Source: Cyanobacteria bacterium FACHB-DQ100
Lineage (GTDB): Bacteria > Cyanobacteriota > Cyanobacteriia > Leptolyngbyales > Leptolyngbyaceae
Direction: 5' to 3'
Assembly: GCA_014695195.1 (NCBI GenBank)
Contig: JACJNW010000035.1
Span: 150,698 to 214,697 of the forward strand
Length of the DNA stretch: 64,000 nt
Shown: one piece after another, positions 47,828 to 57,041 of the stretch
How positions within the stretch are numbered: position 1 is the first letter of the stretch
Layout: each line of letters opens with the position of its first letter
Made by a program: the position numbers and the translations under genes
Notes under the pieces: generated by a model
What the model was told of the DNA's origin: nothing
Databases searched by the model: none
The model's input: the letters and a program-made list of their open reading frames with translations, nothing else

Positions 47828-47887
47828 GAATGCGGCAGATTTTTATGAATTACGAGCAGACGCAATCGATAAAAACCTACCGCATTC
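47828..47887. repeat. 60-bp inverted repeat after aroF
   Basis: GAATGCGGCAGATTTTTAT (47828-47846) is the reverse complement of 47869-47887 at 17 of 19 positions, with a 22-nt loop. It starts 12 nt after the aroF stop. It may serve as terminator or be the trace of a small mobile element. Confidence 0.6.
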
Positions 47888-47902
47888 AAATTAGCTTGAG
47901 AT

Positions 47903-48031
47903 CTAGCTTTGTGGCATCTCTTCCGGCACAGATGCAGTAGAAGGACGCTTCAGCATGAAGGTTGCGACAATAATGCCAACGATCGCCAAAATTGCGGTCG
48001 GATAGAAGGTTAGATCATTGCAGATTCGGAC
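47903..48031 (-). pseudogene. 3' remnant of a transporter (MFS-like last helix)
   Basis: A 42-codon open stretch bounded by an in-frame TGA (48032-48034) and ending at TAG 47903 encodes NDLTFYPTAILAIVGIIVAT, then FMLKRPSTASVPEEMPQS. This reads as the last TM helix and polar tail of a drug-type MFS permease, with no start codon and nothing upstream. Family assignment is inference from character. Confidence 0.45.
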
Positions 48032-48094
48032 TCATTCTAATGGATTCGGGTCTATCTCCTTTTCGTCCCATTGGCAAATCGTCATGATTTCGCA

Positions 48095-49009
48095 TTAGTT
48101 GACTCGGTTTCGCAGTTGCCCGCGTCCAAGCCGCTCAAGCTGCTGTAGCTGCTGTTCTGTTTTCTTTGCCCACGCTGCATTGCCCTGAGCCACAAACAGA
48201 TCTTTTGCATACCGCAAGACTCGTTCTGCATCTGACGTTTTGCCCTGCCGCACAAAGGCTAGACCTGCGGCATAATAGCCGTTCGCAAACTTGGAATTAA
48301 GCTTAGTGGCTTGACGAAAGGCATCTAATGCTCGATCAAGAGTGTTCTGATAGTAAAACACTAAGCCTAAACTGTAGTGCGCCTCGACATAGTTAGGATT
48401 GCGCTGAATCGCTTGCTGAAAGGCGGCGATCGCGTTCTGGGCTTTTCCCTGCTGCTGATAAGCTTGCCCTAACTGAAATAAAGGCTCCGGTGCATTCGGA
48501 CTTAAGTTTGCTGCTTTTTGAAAGGCTTGCGCTGCGCCTGCATAGTTCTTTTCCTGCGTCAGCACTAAACCGAGATTGTATTGCGCCACGCCAGAACTTG
48601 GATCAAGTTGGACTGCTTTGGTCAAATAGTCTCGTGCTTGCTTGATGTTATTGCCCTCAAGCAGCGCCGCTCCTAAATTTGCATAAGCCATCGCAAAATT
48701 TGGATCGGCTCTGAGCGCTTGATAAAAAGCATCCGCAGAAGGCTGTAGCTGTCCCGCTTGTCTGAGGGCAAGACCGAGATTATAGTGAGCCGCAGCAAGG
48801 TTAGGATTGAGGCGCGTGGCTTGACGAAAGGCAGCGATCGCGTCATTCAGTTTGCCTTGCTGAATCAGCGCTAAGCCTTGATTGACTTTAGACTCAGCCG
48901 ACGGTTTAGCCGCTTGTGCAATGTGCAGTGGTGCTGCCTGAACAGACAGCACTCCAGGCAAAAAAACAAGCAATCCACTGGAGATTAGAATCGTTTTGAG
49001 AATTGACAT
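48095..49009 (-). CDS. exported TPR-repeat protein
   Basis: 304 residues: Sec signal peptide (about 1-25, LISSGLLVFLPGVLSVQAA), then seven TPR units (AAHYNLGLALRQAGQLQPSADAF type, about 40-275) and a basic tail. It probably acts as a periplasmic protein-binding scaffold. No partner is indicated by the neighbours. Confidence 0.88.
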   Translation of the reverse strand: MSILKTILISSGLLVFLPGVLSVQAAPLHIAQAAKPSAESKVNQGLALIQQGKLNDAIAAFRQATRLNPNLAAAHYNLGLALRQAGQLQPSADAFYQALRADPNFAMAYANLGAALLEGNNIKQARDYLTKAVQLDPSSGVAQYNLGLVLTQEKNYAGAAQAFQKAANLSPNAPEPLFQLGQAYQQQGKAQNAIAAFQQAIQRNPNYVEAHYSLGLVFYYQNTLDRALDAFRQATKLNSKFANGYYAAGLAFVRQGKTSDAERVLRYAKDLFVAQGNAAWAKKTEQQLQQLERLGRGQLRNRVN

Positions 49010-49171
49010 AAGACACTCTGAGAAATTTCAGGAACAGCAGACATTCTTCTCTTAAATCCTTTCTATTGATAGAGGAGAAAATTACTTAAACTTCCTACCT
49101 TAAGTCTAGGTTAAATGTAACTTTATACTTGTCTGCTCAATTTCGATTGAGATTGAGATATTTGATTCAAC

Positions 49172-49606
49172 ATGACAAACGACAATCCAACCCGTGGACA
49201 GATTGAGCGCACGATTGGACAAAAACTACAAGCACTTTATCGAGAGCGAACCGGCCAGCGTCCAGAAAAAGTCACCTGTCAATTCTTTGATGAGAAACTC
49301 GCGATCGTTCTAGAACAGATCTCGACACCCGCAGAATGTTTTCTAATTGAAGTAGGACAGCAGGAGATCGCTCAACTGTTTCGGAGTGAACTCGAAAACC
49401 AGATGAAAGCTGAAACCATTGCTTTAATCGAAGAGGTTGCTGCTGCCGCAGTCGTTGACGTGCTGAGTAGCACAAATTTACAAGCTGGAGTTTCGGCATT
49501 GATTGCAATCCTAAAAGAGCCGCCAAGTGTGCGCGATCCAGAGTCAATTCCAAAATCCAAACGCCGGCATGACACAGAACGATCGTCAGAAGAAGCGCCC
49601 GAATAG
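49172..49606 (+). CDS. DUF2294 (Na+-translocating decarboxylase-like) domain protein
   Basis: 144 residues. TRGQIERTIGQKLQALYRERTGQRPEKVTCQFFDEKLAIVLEQISTPAE is the DUF2294 signature; the C-terminal 30 residues are charged and probably disordered (SKRRHDTERSSEE). Role unknown. Confidence 0.78.
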   Translation: MTNDNPTRGQIERTIGQKLQALYRERTGQRPEKVTCQFFDEKLAIVLEQISTPAECFLIEVGQQEIAQLFRSELENQMKAETIALIEEVAAAAVVDVLSSTNLQAGVSALIAILKEPPSVRDPESIPKSKRRHDTERSSEEAPE

Positions 49607-49688
49607 GACATTTGCGCGGCTGTCTATTTCATCACACTAACTGCAACCGAAAATAGTAGCGTAGAAGAAATACGTTTCTCGATCGACA

Positions 49689-50303
49689 ATGACCCTCAAT
49701 CCAGTTGTCTTGGTTCATGGCATTACTGATACCTTTGCGCTATTTAAGACGATGACTCAAGCGCTTGAGCGTCAAGGTTGGAGAACTTATGGATTAGATT
49801 TGCTTCCGGCAAATGGAGATTGTGAACTCGATCGACTCGCGCAACAATTGTTGGAGTTTATCGAAGCGAACTTACCTGCAAATCAGTCGATCGATCTAGT
49901 CGGATTCAGTATGGGCGGATTGGTGAGTCGCTATTATGTTCAGCGCTTAGGGGGCATTGATCGAGTACAGCGCTTTGTCAGCATTTCTGCGCCGCACAAT
50001 GGCACGATCGCAGCTTATTTGTCGCAACGTCCGGGTTGTTCGCAAATGCGTCCAAATAGCAAATTTATTAATGATTTGAATTGCGATGTGAAGATGCTCG
50101 ATCGCATCAATTTCACCTCAATTTGGACACCGTTTGATGGAATTATTGTGCCTGCAAATAGTTCCGTGTTACCGGTGGGTGAATCGATCCAAATTCCCGT
50201 ACCGCTTCATGCTTGGATGGTAACGGATAAACGATCGATCAATCTTGTTGCAGAAGCATTAAGAAGACCTTTGCGTGAACACGAAGCCGGATATAAACAC
50301 TAA
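49689..50303 (+). CDS. alpha/beta-hydrolase (lipase-like)
   Basis: 204 residues. VVLVHGITDT forms the oxyanion-loop region, GFSMGG carries the nucleophile (S74), an Asp is available in IWTPFDGIIVPA and a His in VPLHAWM. No signal peptide. Resembles small triacylglycerol-lipase/PGAP1-like hydrolases. Substrate unknown. Confidence 0.85.
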   Translation: MTLNPVVLVHGITDTFALFKTMTQALERQGWRTYGLDLLPANGDCELDRLAQQLLEFIEANLPANQSIDLVGFSMGGLVSRYYVQRLGGIDRVQRFVSISAPHNGTIAAYLSQRPGCSQMRPNSKFINDLNCDVKMLDRINFTSIWTPFDGIIVPANSSVLPVGESIQIPVPLHAWMVTDKRSINLVAEALRRPLREHEAGYKH

Positions 50304-50390
50304 TCATTCTCGGAAGCTGAAGCATTTCAGCCGAACTCTGGCAGGATCGTCTATGCTGGAAAACGTCGAATACGATCGCTTGTGCTGGCT

Positions 50391-51443
50391 ATGTTGACTC
50401 TTTCCTCCGACCTGCAAACCCGCCTTGCTCAACCTCTGAAGATTGGAGAATTCGAGGTCAAAAGCCGCGTGTTGCAATCGCCGCTATCGGGTGTGACGGA
50501 TTTAGTATTTCGTCGATTAGTGCGCCGTCACGCGCCCGATTCGATGATGTATACGGAAATGGTAAATGCAACAGGTCTGCACTATGTCAAAGAGCTACCA
50601 ATTTTAATGGAAGTTGATCCAAACGAACGTCCGATCAGCATTCAACTCTTTGATTGTCGTCCTGATTTTTTGGCAGAAGCAGCGCAAAAAGCAGTCGGTG
50701 AAGGTGCAGATACAGTCGATCTCAACATGGGCTGTCCGGTGAATAAGATCACCAAAAATGGGGGCGGTTCATCGCTGTTGCGCCAGCCAGAACTGGCAGA
50801 AGAAATTGTGCGATCGGTCGTCCGAGCGGTCGATGTTCCGGTTACGGTCAAAACCCGCATCGGTTGGACAGAAAAAGAAATCAATATTCTTGACTTTGCT
50901 AAGCGCATGGAAGATGCGGGAGCCAAAATGATCACGGTTCACGGACGCACCCGCGCTCAGGGATACAACGGTGCTGCAAAGTGGGAATGGATCGCGAAGG
51001 TCAAAGAAATTCTCTCGATTCCGGTGATTGCTAACGGCGATATCTTCTCGGTTGAAGCGGCTGTCAAGTGCTTGGAATTCACCCAAGCGGACGGTGTGAT
51101 GTGTTCGCGGGGAACGTTGGGATATCCGTTCTTGGTCGGCGAAATTGATTACTTTCTCAAGACTGGAACCGAGAAAATTAGACCCACGCCGATCGAGCGA
51201 TTAGAATGCGCCCGCGATCACTTACAAATGCTCTGGGAATACAAGGGCGATCGCGGTGTGCGCCAAGCCAGAAAACACATGACTTGGTACTCGAAAGGCT
51301 TTGCAGGAGCGGCAGAACTGCGCGGACAGTTAAGCGTAATCGAGAATGTGAATCAAGGTTTGGAATTGTTGAATCAGGCGATCGAGCGATTGTCTCGATC
51401 AGGTTGGCAAGAAGAACCAGAAGCAGAACTCTTAGCGATTTGA
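50391..51443 (+). CDS. dus: tRNA-dihydrouridine synthase
   Basis: 350 residues from ATG 50391 (GTG three codons earlier is in frame). FMN-dependent reduction of uridines in the tRNA D-loop. SPLSGVTDLVFRRLVRRH, NMGCPVNKITKNGGGSSLLRQP with the catalytic Cys, VKTRIGW, VHGRTRAQGYNG, IANGDI and CSRGTLGYPFL are all diagnostic. Its last 12 nt overlap the tail of the convergent Uma2 gene. Confidence 0.95.
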   Translation: MLTLSSDLQTRLAQPLKIGEFEVKSRVLQSPLSGVTDLVFRRLVRRHAPDSMMYTEMVNATGLHYVKELPILMEVDPNERPISIQLFDCRPDFLAEAAQKAVGEGADTVDLNMGCPVNKITKNGGGSSLLRQPELAEEIVRSVVRAVDVPVTVKTRIGWTEKEINILDFAKRMEDAGAKMITVHGRTRAQGYNGAAKWEWIAKVKEILSIPVIANGDIFSVEAAVKCLEFTQADGVMCSRGTLGYPFLVGEIDYFLKTGTEKIRPTPIERLECARDHLQMLWEYKGDRGVRQARKHMTWYSKGFAGAAELRGQLSVIENVNQGLELLNQAIERLSRSGWQEEPEAELLAI

Positions 51444-52112
51444 GATTTGTTGCACAAACCACAAAGCAGCCGTTCCATTGGTCTCGTAGGCTAACCGAGA
51501 TAATGTTTGCTTAATCAACCGGATTGATAATCCTTGCAGTGCGATCGAACTTTCGCACTGTTAATATCTGCCGTCTGCTTGTCGTGCAAACGCGACCACT
51601 CTTGCCCCGGAAACATCAATCACCCAATACTCTGGAATTTCTAGCGCTGCATAAATCTGTTTTTTCTCATCGAGATCAGTTGCTAGAGTTGTATCTGCCA
51701 CTCCACAGACTAAATTCGGAACGTGCCATTGACGTAAGTTAATGCGTCGAGGTTCACCTTCTTGCCAACGGGGAGAATTGCTTCCAAGATACAAAACCTG
51801 ATCCGGAGAAGCAGCACGTTGATTCGGCTTTTCGAGAACACAGCCTCCGAGACAGTCAAAGGATTGTTCGGGATGTTGACTAAACCAAAAAGCAATCAGC
51901 ATCGTAATCAGTTCTCGCACTCTAGCGTGATCAATGCCCTCCCAATCCATATCAATATACAGATAGCCTTGATTGAAATAGATCTTGAAATGCTCTGGTT
52001 GCTCGATTTCGGCGGTTTTACAACAAGCTAGATAATCGTTCCATGTGGCAATCTGCCAGACAGGAACTTCATCGGACGATCGACGAATGTTTCTCTGGGC
52101 GATCGTAGACAT
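51432..52112 (-). pseudogene. Uma2-family endonuclease-like gene interrupted by a nonsense codon
   Basis: Uma2/DUF820 (restriction-endonuclease fold) protein with PDQVLYLG, then DEKKQIYAALEIPEYWVIDV. From ATG 52112 it runs to an in-frame TAA at 51561-51563, directly after RQADGRY. The same frame then continues for 42 codons (QCESSIALQGLSIRLIKQTL ... LWFVQQISNR) to TAA 51432-51434, which is the normal C-terminal tail of Uma2 proteins (YQ-x-CE-x-S-x-AL-x-GL). So the stop probably replaces a Gln CAA codon (C to T). The catalytic core is intact; whether the truncated protein works is unknown. Confidence 0.75.
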
Positions 52113-52131
52113 AAAAAGCAAGCACAAGAGA

Positions 52132-53406
52132 TCAGGCTAATTCTATCTGAGATTGCGGCAGCGTCACAGTAACGATCGTGCCTTGGTTGACCTGACTTTC
52201 AATCTGAATCTGTCCGTTGTGGTTTTCGACAATCGCTTGCGCGATCGCTAAACCCAATCCTGATCCGCCTGTTGCCTTTGTACGGGCTGGATCAACGCGA
52301 TAAAAGCGATCAAATAAATGCACGATCGCATCTTCTGGAATTCCGATTCCAGTATCAATCACTTTCGTTTGTAATCCAGATTTCAACTGCGCTAGTTCTA
52401 CTATGATTTCTCGGTTCTCTGGAGTGTATTTAATTGCGTTGCTGATTAAATTTGTGAATAATCTTGATAACTGATCGCGATCGCCTTGCAGCCAATATTC
52501 CAGACTGCGATCGACTTTGTATGAGAGTGAAATTTCTTTTTCTGCTGCCGTCATTCCTTGTTCTTCCAACACTTCATCGAGTAATTCATCGAGTTCGATC
52601 GTGCTACGCTGCGGTTGAACAATGCCGCTATCTTGCCGAGCAAGAAAAAGCAAATCATCGACTAATTTTCCTAAGCGTCGAGTCAAGCGTTCAATCACTT
52701 GTAAATGTTGCTGTTGCGTTTGTGGCTCTGGATCTGGATCAGAAAGTGCAACTTGTACGTTTGTTTGGATGATCGCAATCGGGTTTCTCAGTTCATGGGA
52801 AGCATCCGCTGTAAATTGTTTTAAGCGCTGATAAGATTCACGAATCGGCTGCATAGCAATGCCGGAAAGAAACCAACCGATCGCGGCAACAATCCCGATC
52901 ATCGTTGCTGTCCCAATACTTAAATCACGAAATAGCTGACGAGTTGGCTTTGTCACCTCAAACCAGGGATGACTCACGCGCAAATATCCCAATACTCGCT
53001 GCCCAATCTGAACGCGCTCTGTAACCTGCCGTAAAAGCTGTGTCTCTGAAGCATGAACGGTTTCACCATCATGATTAAGATGTAACGGCACAGAAAGCGG
53101 GTCGGCAAAGGTTGACCAAAGCTGCTTTCCATTCGGATCAAACCATTCGAGATCAATGTGATCATCTTCGAGTGAAATCGAATTATCGCGAAAACTGGCT
53201 TCGACATTAACGCTGACTTGATCGCCCACCGCTTGAATGACCAGCGATCGCTGCACCACTTCGGCAACGTGATTTAACGTATCGTCAATCCGCTCGATTA
53301 GCGTCGATCGGACATAGAAATAGAATCCACTCGCAAATACAAACAGCAATACTGCTGTTACCGTTGTGTACCAAAGTGCTAATCGTCGTCGCGTCGTTTG
53401 AAACAT
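52132..53406 (-). CDS. membrane sensor histidine kinase
   Basis: 424 residues. TM1 (about 10-30), a periplasmic sensor loop of about 130 residues, TM2 (about 165-185), HisKA with H204 in TADASHELRNPI, and HATPase with NLISNAIKYTPEN, DTGIGIPE, DRFYRVD and GGSGLGLAI. Its layout resembles RppB/NrsS-type kinases that sense redox or metals. No response regulator adjoins it. Divergent from the glutaminase remnant with a 46-bp spacer. Confidence 0.92.
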   Translation of the reverse strand: MFQTTRRRLALWYTTVTAVLLFVFASGFYFYVRSTLIERIDDTLNHVAEVVQRSLVIQAVGDQVSVNVEASFRDNSISLEDDHIDLEWFDPNGKQLWSTFADPLSVPLHLNHDGETVHASETQLLRQVTERVQIGQRVLGYLRVSHPWFEVTKPTRQLFRDLSIGTATMIGIVAAIGWFLSGIAMQPIRESYQRLKQFTADASHELRNPIAIIQTNVQVALSDPDPEPQTQQQHLQVIERLTRRLGKLVDDLLFLARQDSGIVQPQRSTIELDELLDEVLEEQGMTAAEKEISLSYKVDRSLEYWLQGDRDQLSRLFTNLISNAIKYTPENREIIVELAQLKSGLQTKVIDTGIGIPEDAIVHLFDRFYRVDPARTKATGGSGLGLAIAQAIVENHNGQIQIESQVNQGTIVTVTLPQSQIELA

Positions 53407-53452
53407 ATTAGGAAAATAGCGATACTATCTGTTTGCTGCGTCGGTTAAATCA

Positions 53453-53939
53453 ATGTCTCATCCGTTCCAAGGCTTCCTCGAAGAACTATATCTAAAGTAT
53501 CGCAATCTCAAAGACGGCGAAGTTGCGACCTATATTCCGGAGCTTGCGAAAGCCGATCCAGATTGGTTGAGTATTTGCGTTGTTACTGTTGATGGGCAAG
53601 TATTTGAAGTTGGAGATTCAAGCCAACTGTTTACGATTCAATCGATTTCAAAAGTCTTTGCCTACGGTATGGCACTGGAAGATCGCGGGCGAATGGGCTT
53701 ATAAAGTTGGGCTTCCGGCAAAAAGTGGCGTTTCTGGAGGTATTATCGCAGTCGTTCCCAATCAGGTTGGCATTGCTGTCTTTTCGCCATTGCTCGATGT
53801 TCACGGAAATAGTGTACGTGGTATTAGAGTGTGCGAAGAACTTTCCCGCCATTTTCAACTGCATATCTTTGATTTGCCGATGGGCTGTACTCACTTCCTA
53901 CAAAAGCTCTCAAGCAAAGATTCATCAACATCGGTTTAA
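53453..53939 (+). pseudogene. glsA: glutaminase A with large internal deletion and frameshift
   Basis: The N-terminal part (53453 onward) reads as a normal glutaminase to LEDRGR, including the S-x-x-K motif QSISKVF, and stops at TAA 53702-53704. In the +2 frame the C-terminal part follows at once: [55 protein letters not shown], to TAA 53937. Full-length enzymes have about 305 residues; about 145-150 central residues, with several active-site residues, are gone. The junction lies within CGCGGGCGAATGGG, so a deletion by short homology is likely. No active product expected. Confidence 0.88.
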
Positions 53940-53990
53940 GCAATCTTGAATCGGGTGTAGGGTTGAAGATAGCAACTAAGAGAACGAACA

Positions 53991-54893
53991 ATGGCAACGC
54001 AGCGGCAGCGAAAAACACCCATTCAAAACGGCAAAACTCCGACGATCGCACCAGAAGCTAGTCCTTCTAACAATGCAGAACTGCTCGAAAAAATTGAAGA
54101 CCTGAAGCATGAGCTAGAACAAACGCAACAAAACGAGAAAAAACTGCAACACACGATTGAACAGTTGCAAACTCAAATCGAGGAGCAAACGGCGATCGCC
54201 CAAACGCTCGAAGTTAATCTCGAAAAAGCGAATCAAGCTCAATCTGATCTCAAAGAAGCTCAGCAAACCGCACTGAAACTAGCTGAAGAAAATAAAAAGC
54301 TAACAGTGGAGAATCAGCACCACACTCAAGAAGTGACGCAGTTGCAAAATAAGCTCAAGCAGGCGGAGAAAACTGCTGCTGAAAAAGCATCTCATCTGCA
54401 AGCAGAGCTTGAACAAGCCCAAAAAGATGCGCTGAAACTTGCAGAAGCTAACCAAAAATTGATTGCAGAACATCAAGATTCTCGATCGCAAACTGAAAAA
54501 GCGGCTCACCTTCAAGCCGAGCTTACCAAAGCCCAAAAAGACGCGCTGAAACTCGCGGATGCCAACCAAAAATTAATTGAAGAGAACAAACAGCTTCAAA
54601 CGAACGGTGACAAAGCTGAGCAGCTTCGTGCAGAGCTTGCACAGGCTCAACAAACTGCATTGCAACTCGCAGAGTCTAATCAGAAACTAATCGAAGAAAG
54701 TCAGAAGCTTCAAGAAAAGCAGTCGAAACCAGAATCGAAATTAGCGCCCAAAGCGCCAGCCAATGATACAGACTTCAGAAGTCATCAAGACATTCTGAGA
54801 AAGCGTCAAGCTGCCGCTTTAGCACACCCAGTTTTCCCAACTGATCCTGCGTCGCCCAAAGTTTCAGATCAAGAAATGGGTTGGTTTGATTAG
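53991..54893 (+). CDS. long coiled-coil protein with internal repeats
   Basis: 300 residues, mostly continuous coiled coil (about 28-245), with a 30-40 residue repeat (LQAELEQAQKDALKLAEANQ, three to four copies). The tail (about 260-300: DFRSHQDILRKRQAAALAHP... EMGWFD) is non-coiled and looks conserved. Presumably structural. Convergent 4-nt overlap with the reductase gene. Confidence 0.75.
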   Translation: MATQRQRKTPIQNGKTPTIAPEASPSNNAELLEKIEDLKHELEQTQQNEKKLQHTIEQLQTQIEEQTAIAQTLEVNLEKANQAQSDLKEAQQTALKLAEENKKLTVENQHHTQEVTQLQNKLKQAEKTAAEKASHLQAELEQAQKDALKLAEANQKLIAEHQDSRSQTEKAAHLQAELTKAQKDALKLADANQKLIEENKQLQTNGDKAEQLRAELAQAQQTALQLAESNQKLIEESQKLQEKQSKPESKLAPKAPANDTDFRSHQDILRKRQAAALAHPVFPTDPASPKVSDQEMGWFD

Positions 54894-55855
54894 TGAAAGC
54901 GGTGACGATCGTGTGGCGCGTCGAAATCAATCTCAGGGCCGATCGGCACAATCCGAGTCGGATTGATCTGCGTTTGGCTCATGTAGTAGTGCCGCTTAAT
55001 ATGGTCGAGATTGCAGGTTGGCTTAATCTGCGGATGCTGATAGAGATCTTTCAGGTAGTTCCACAGATTCGGATAATCAACAATTCGACGCACATTACAC
55101 TTGAAATGGCTGTAATACACCGAATCAAAACGCAGCAGCGTTGTAAACATACAAACATCCGCTTCTGTAAGTTGATTGCCGCATAAATATCGCTGCTCTG
55201 ATAACACCGTTTCCCAATGATCTAGATTCTGAAAAAGCTCTTTAACTGCTTCTTCATAAGCTTCTTGAGTAGTGGCAAATCCCGATCGATAAACCCCATT
55301 GTTAATTGGCGTATAAATCTTGCCGATCATGTCATCAATTCGCTGCCGTAAACCCTGCGGATAAAGATCAATTTCTTGCGTTGCGAACTCGTTAAATTCA
55401 GTGTCAAACATCCGAATAATTTCGCGAGATTCGTTATTCACGATCGTTTGTTTCTCTTTATCCCAAAGCACCGGAACGGTAATTCGCCCCGTATACTTTT
55501 CATCCGCTTTCAGATAGATTTCTTGCAGATATTCGGTATGGTTCACAGAATCGGGAATTGCGCCAGGATTGTTTGAGAAATACCAGCCTTTATCGCTTAA
55601 TACTGCATCCACAATCGACAATCCAATCGCAGATTCTAGCCCTTTGAGCGATCGCAGAATTAGCGTGCGATGCGCCCAAGGACAAGCAAGTGAGATATAA
55701 AGGTGATACCTATCAGGCGCAGCTTGAAAGCCGCTTTTGCCATCAGCAGTGATGCGATCGCGAAACTTTGTGGGAGTTCGATTGAATTTCCCGCTTTTAT
55801 CGCGTTCATTCCAATCGGTTGTCCACGTGCCGTCTACCATCATTCCCAGCGCCAT
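54890..55855 (-). CDS. glutathionyl-hydroquinone reductase (xi-class GST)
   Basis: 321 residues. SLACPWAHRTLILRSLKGLE holds the catalytic Cys (about 58) of the YqjG/ECM4 family; NNPGAIPDSVNHTEYLQEIYLKAD, RITVPVLWDKEKQTIVNNES and the C-terminal helical domain (LTEADVCMFTTLLRFDSVYY) fit. It removes glutathione from glutathionylated hydroquinones. Confidence 0.92.
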   Translation of the reverse strand: MALGMMVDGTWTTDWNERDKSGKFNRTPTKFRDRITADGKSGFQAAPDRYHLYISLACPWAHRTLILRSLKGLESAIGLSIVDAVLSDKGWYFSNNPGAIPDSVNHTEYLQEIYLKADEKYTGRITVPVLWDKEKQTIVNNESREIIRMFDTEFNEFATQEIDLYPQGLRQRIDDMIGKIYTPINNGVYRSGFATTQEAYEEAVKELFQNLDHWETVLSEQRYLCGNQLTEADVCMFTTLLRFDSVYYSHFKCNVRRIVDYPNLWNYLKDLYQHPQIKPTCNLDHIKRHYYMSQTQINPTRIVPIGPEIDFDAPHDRHRFH

Positions 55856-55884
55856 ATCGTACTCCCGAATCTAGCTAAATACCA

Positions 55885-56058
55885 TCAGGTTAGTACAGCG
55901 TCTTTTCTAGCAACTCTTTCTTTGGGTACGGCCGCAGCTTGATAAACAAGCGCTTCTAGATTTGGCATCTCTTGCCAACAATGAGTGCAGAACCAGTACA
56001 ATTTGCCATGACGAACGTGACGTAAAAGCTTTTCAGAGCAACAAGGACATTCAGGCAT
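55885..56058 (-). CDS. 57-residue zinc-ribbon protein
   Basis: From ATG 56058: MPECPCCSEKLLRHVRHGKL then YWFCTHCWQEMP. Two C-x2-C pairs form a zinc ribbon. The frame is open to 56160 but the added residues are not family-like. Unknown function. The following divergent gap to 56344 shows no other feature. Confidence 0.65.
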   Translation of the reverse strand: MPECPCCSEKLLRHVRHGKLYWFCTHCWQEMPNLEALVYQAAAVPKERVARKDAVLT

Positions 56059-56344
56059 GACTTTTGACCGTAATTGGAATAGAGGCGTTACTGTGTTTTG
56101 GTTTTCACTCACAGCCCTATTTAAACGATAAGAGAGCAACCTGATCTTCGCTATGGGCAAGCTACCCGTTCTGTGGGTGGAGTTCCCTAGATCATCGAGT
56201 TAAATTTGGTAATGATTTCTATAACCAAAAAAATATCCCAGATACGATCAAATCATTGGGTTGTTATCAAAAGAAATAAGAGGCTACGAGAATTGTTCTT
56301 GGTTTCTCGCATTGATGTTTTGTGATGGTAAATGCTTACAGGTT

Positions 56345-56821
56345 ATGGCAAATTATTCGATCGATATTCACAACTGGGGCGGATTGCTATTTCGATTAGG
56401 GAGCGCGATCGTTGCAGGCGGCGCGATCGGTTGGGAGCGTCAGCAGCGCCACAAAGCAGGGGGACTCAGAACCCATATGCTCGTCAGCTTGGGATCTGCT
56501 TTGTTTATTCTCGTCCCGATCGAAGTGAGCGGTTCAGCCGATGGCTTAAGCCGCACAATTCAAGGTGTAGCGACGGGTGTTGGATTTTTGGGAGCCGGAG
56601 AAATTTTGCACCGATCGCGCCCCAACAGAAATAGCCAGGAAGTCAAGGGCTTAACCTCTGCTGCCTCAATTTGGGTTACAGCCGCTTTGGGCATCACGGC
56701 TGGAGCAGGACTTTGGCAGCTTACCGTCCTGGGAACCCTGCTCACTCTGATCACCCTGGTTGTAGTGAAGCGCTTGGAGCAGATTGCGCTCGTTTCTAAG
56801 CAGAATGATTCGGAAGAATGA
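56345..56821 (+). CDS. MgtC/SapB-family membrane protein
   Basis: 158 residues from ATG 56345 (frame open to 56261). Four TM helices with RLGSAIVAGGAIGWERQQRHKAGGLRTHMLVSLGSALF and GVATGVGFLGAGEILHR, the MgtC signature. The C-terminal ACT-like domain of pathogen MgtC is absent. Family members affect Mg2+ homeostasis and ATP synthase. Confidence 0.9.
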   Translation: MANYSIDIHNWGGLLFRLGSAIVAGGAIGWERQQRHKAGGLRTHMLVSLGSALFILVPIEVSGSADGLSRTIQGVATGVGFLGAGEILHRSRPNRNSQEVKGLTSAASIWVTAALGITAGAGLWQLTVLGTLLTLITLVVVKRLEQIALVSKQNDSEE

Positions 56822-56903
56822 GGGAAGTATCAAGTTTCAGCGATCTTGCCGAACAATTTCTGTCGATCTTATCAATGGCGGGTAGACTGGTTATAACTAA
56901 ATT

Positions 56904-56927
56904 AGTTCAAAATCTAGTTCAAAATCT
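56904..56927. repeat. direct 12-bp repeat AGTTCAAAATCT x2
   Basis: Two exact, adjacent copies (56904-56915, 56916-56927) in the gap between the MgtC-like and zinc-ribbon genes, about 115 nt before the latter. Confidence 0.8.
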
Positions 56928-57041
56928 CATACGCTCCATTACTCAAACCTGAATAGGAGCTGCCCTAGCTCACATTGCCCTATTTAAGAAAAGCGCCTTT
57001 AGCAACCTTCACCCTGTTGTCCCGCTGCTTTCCTGCGTCCA

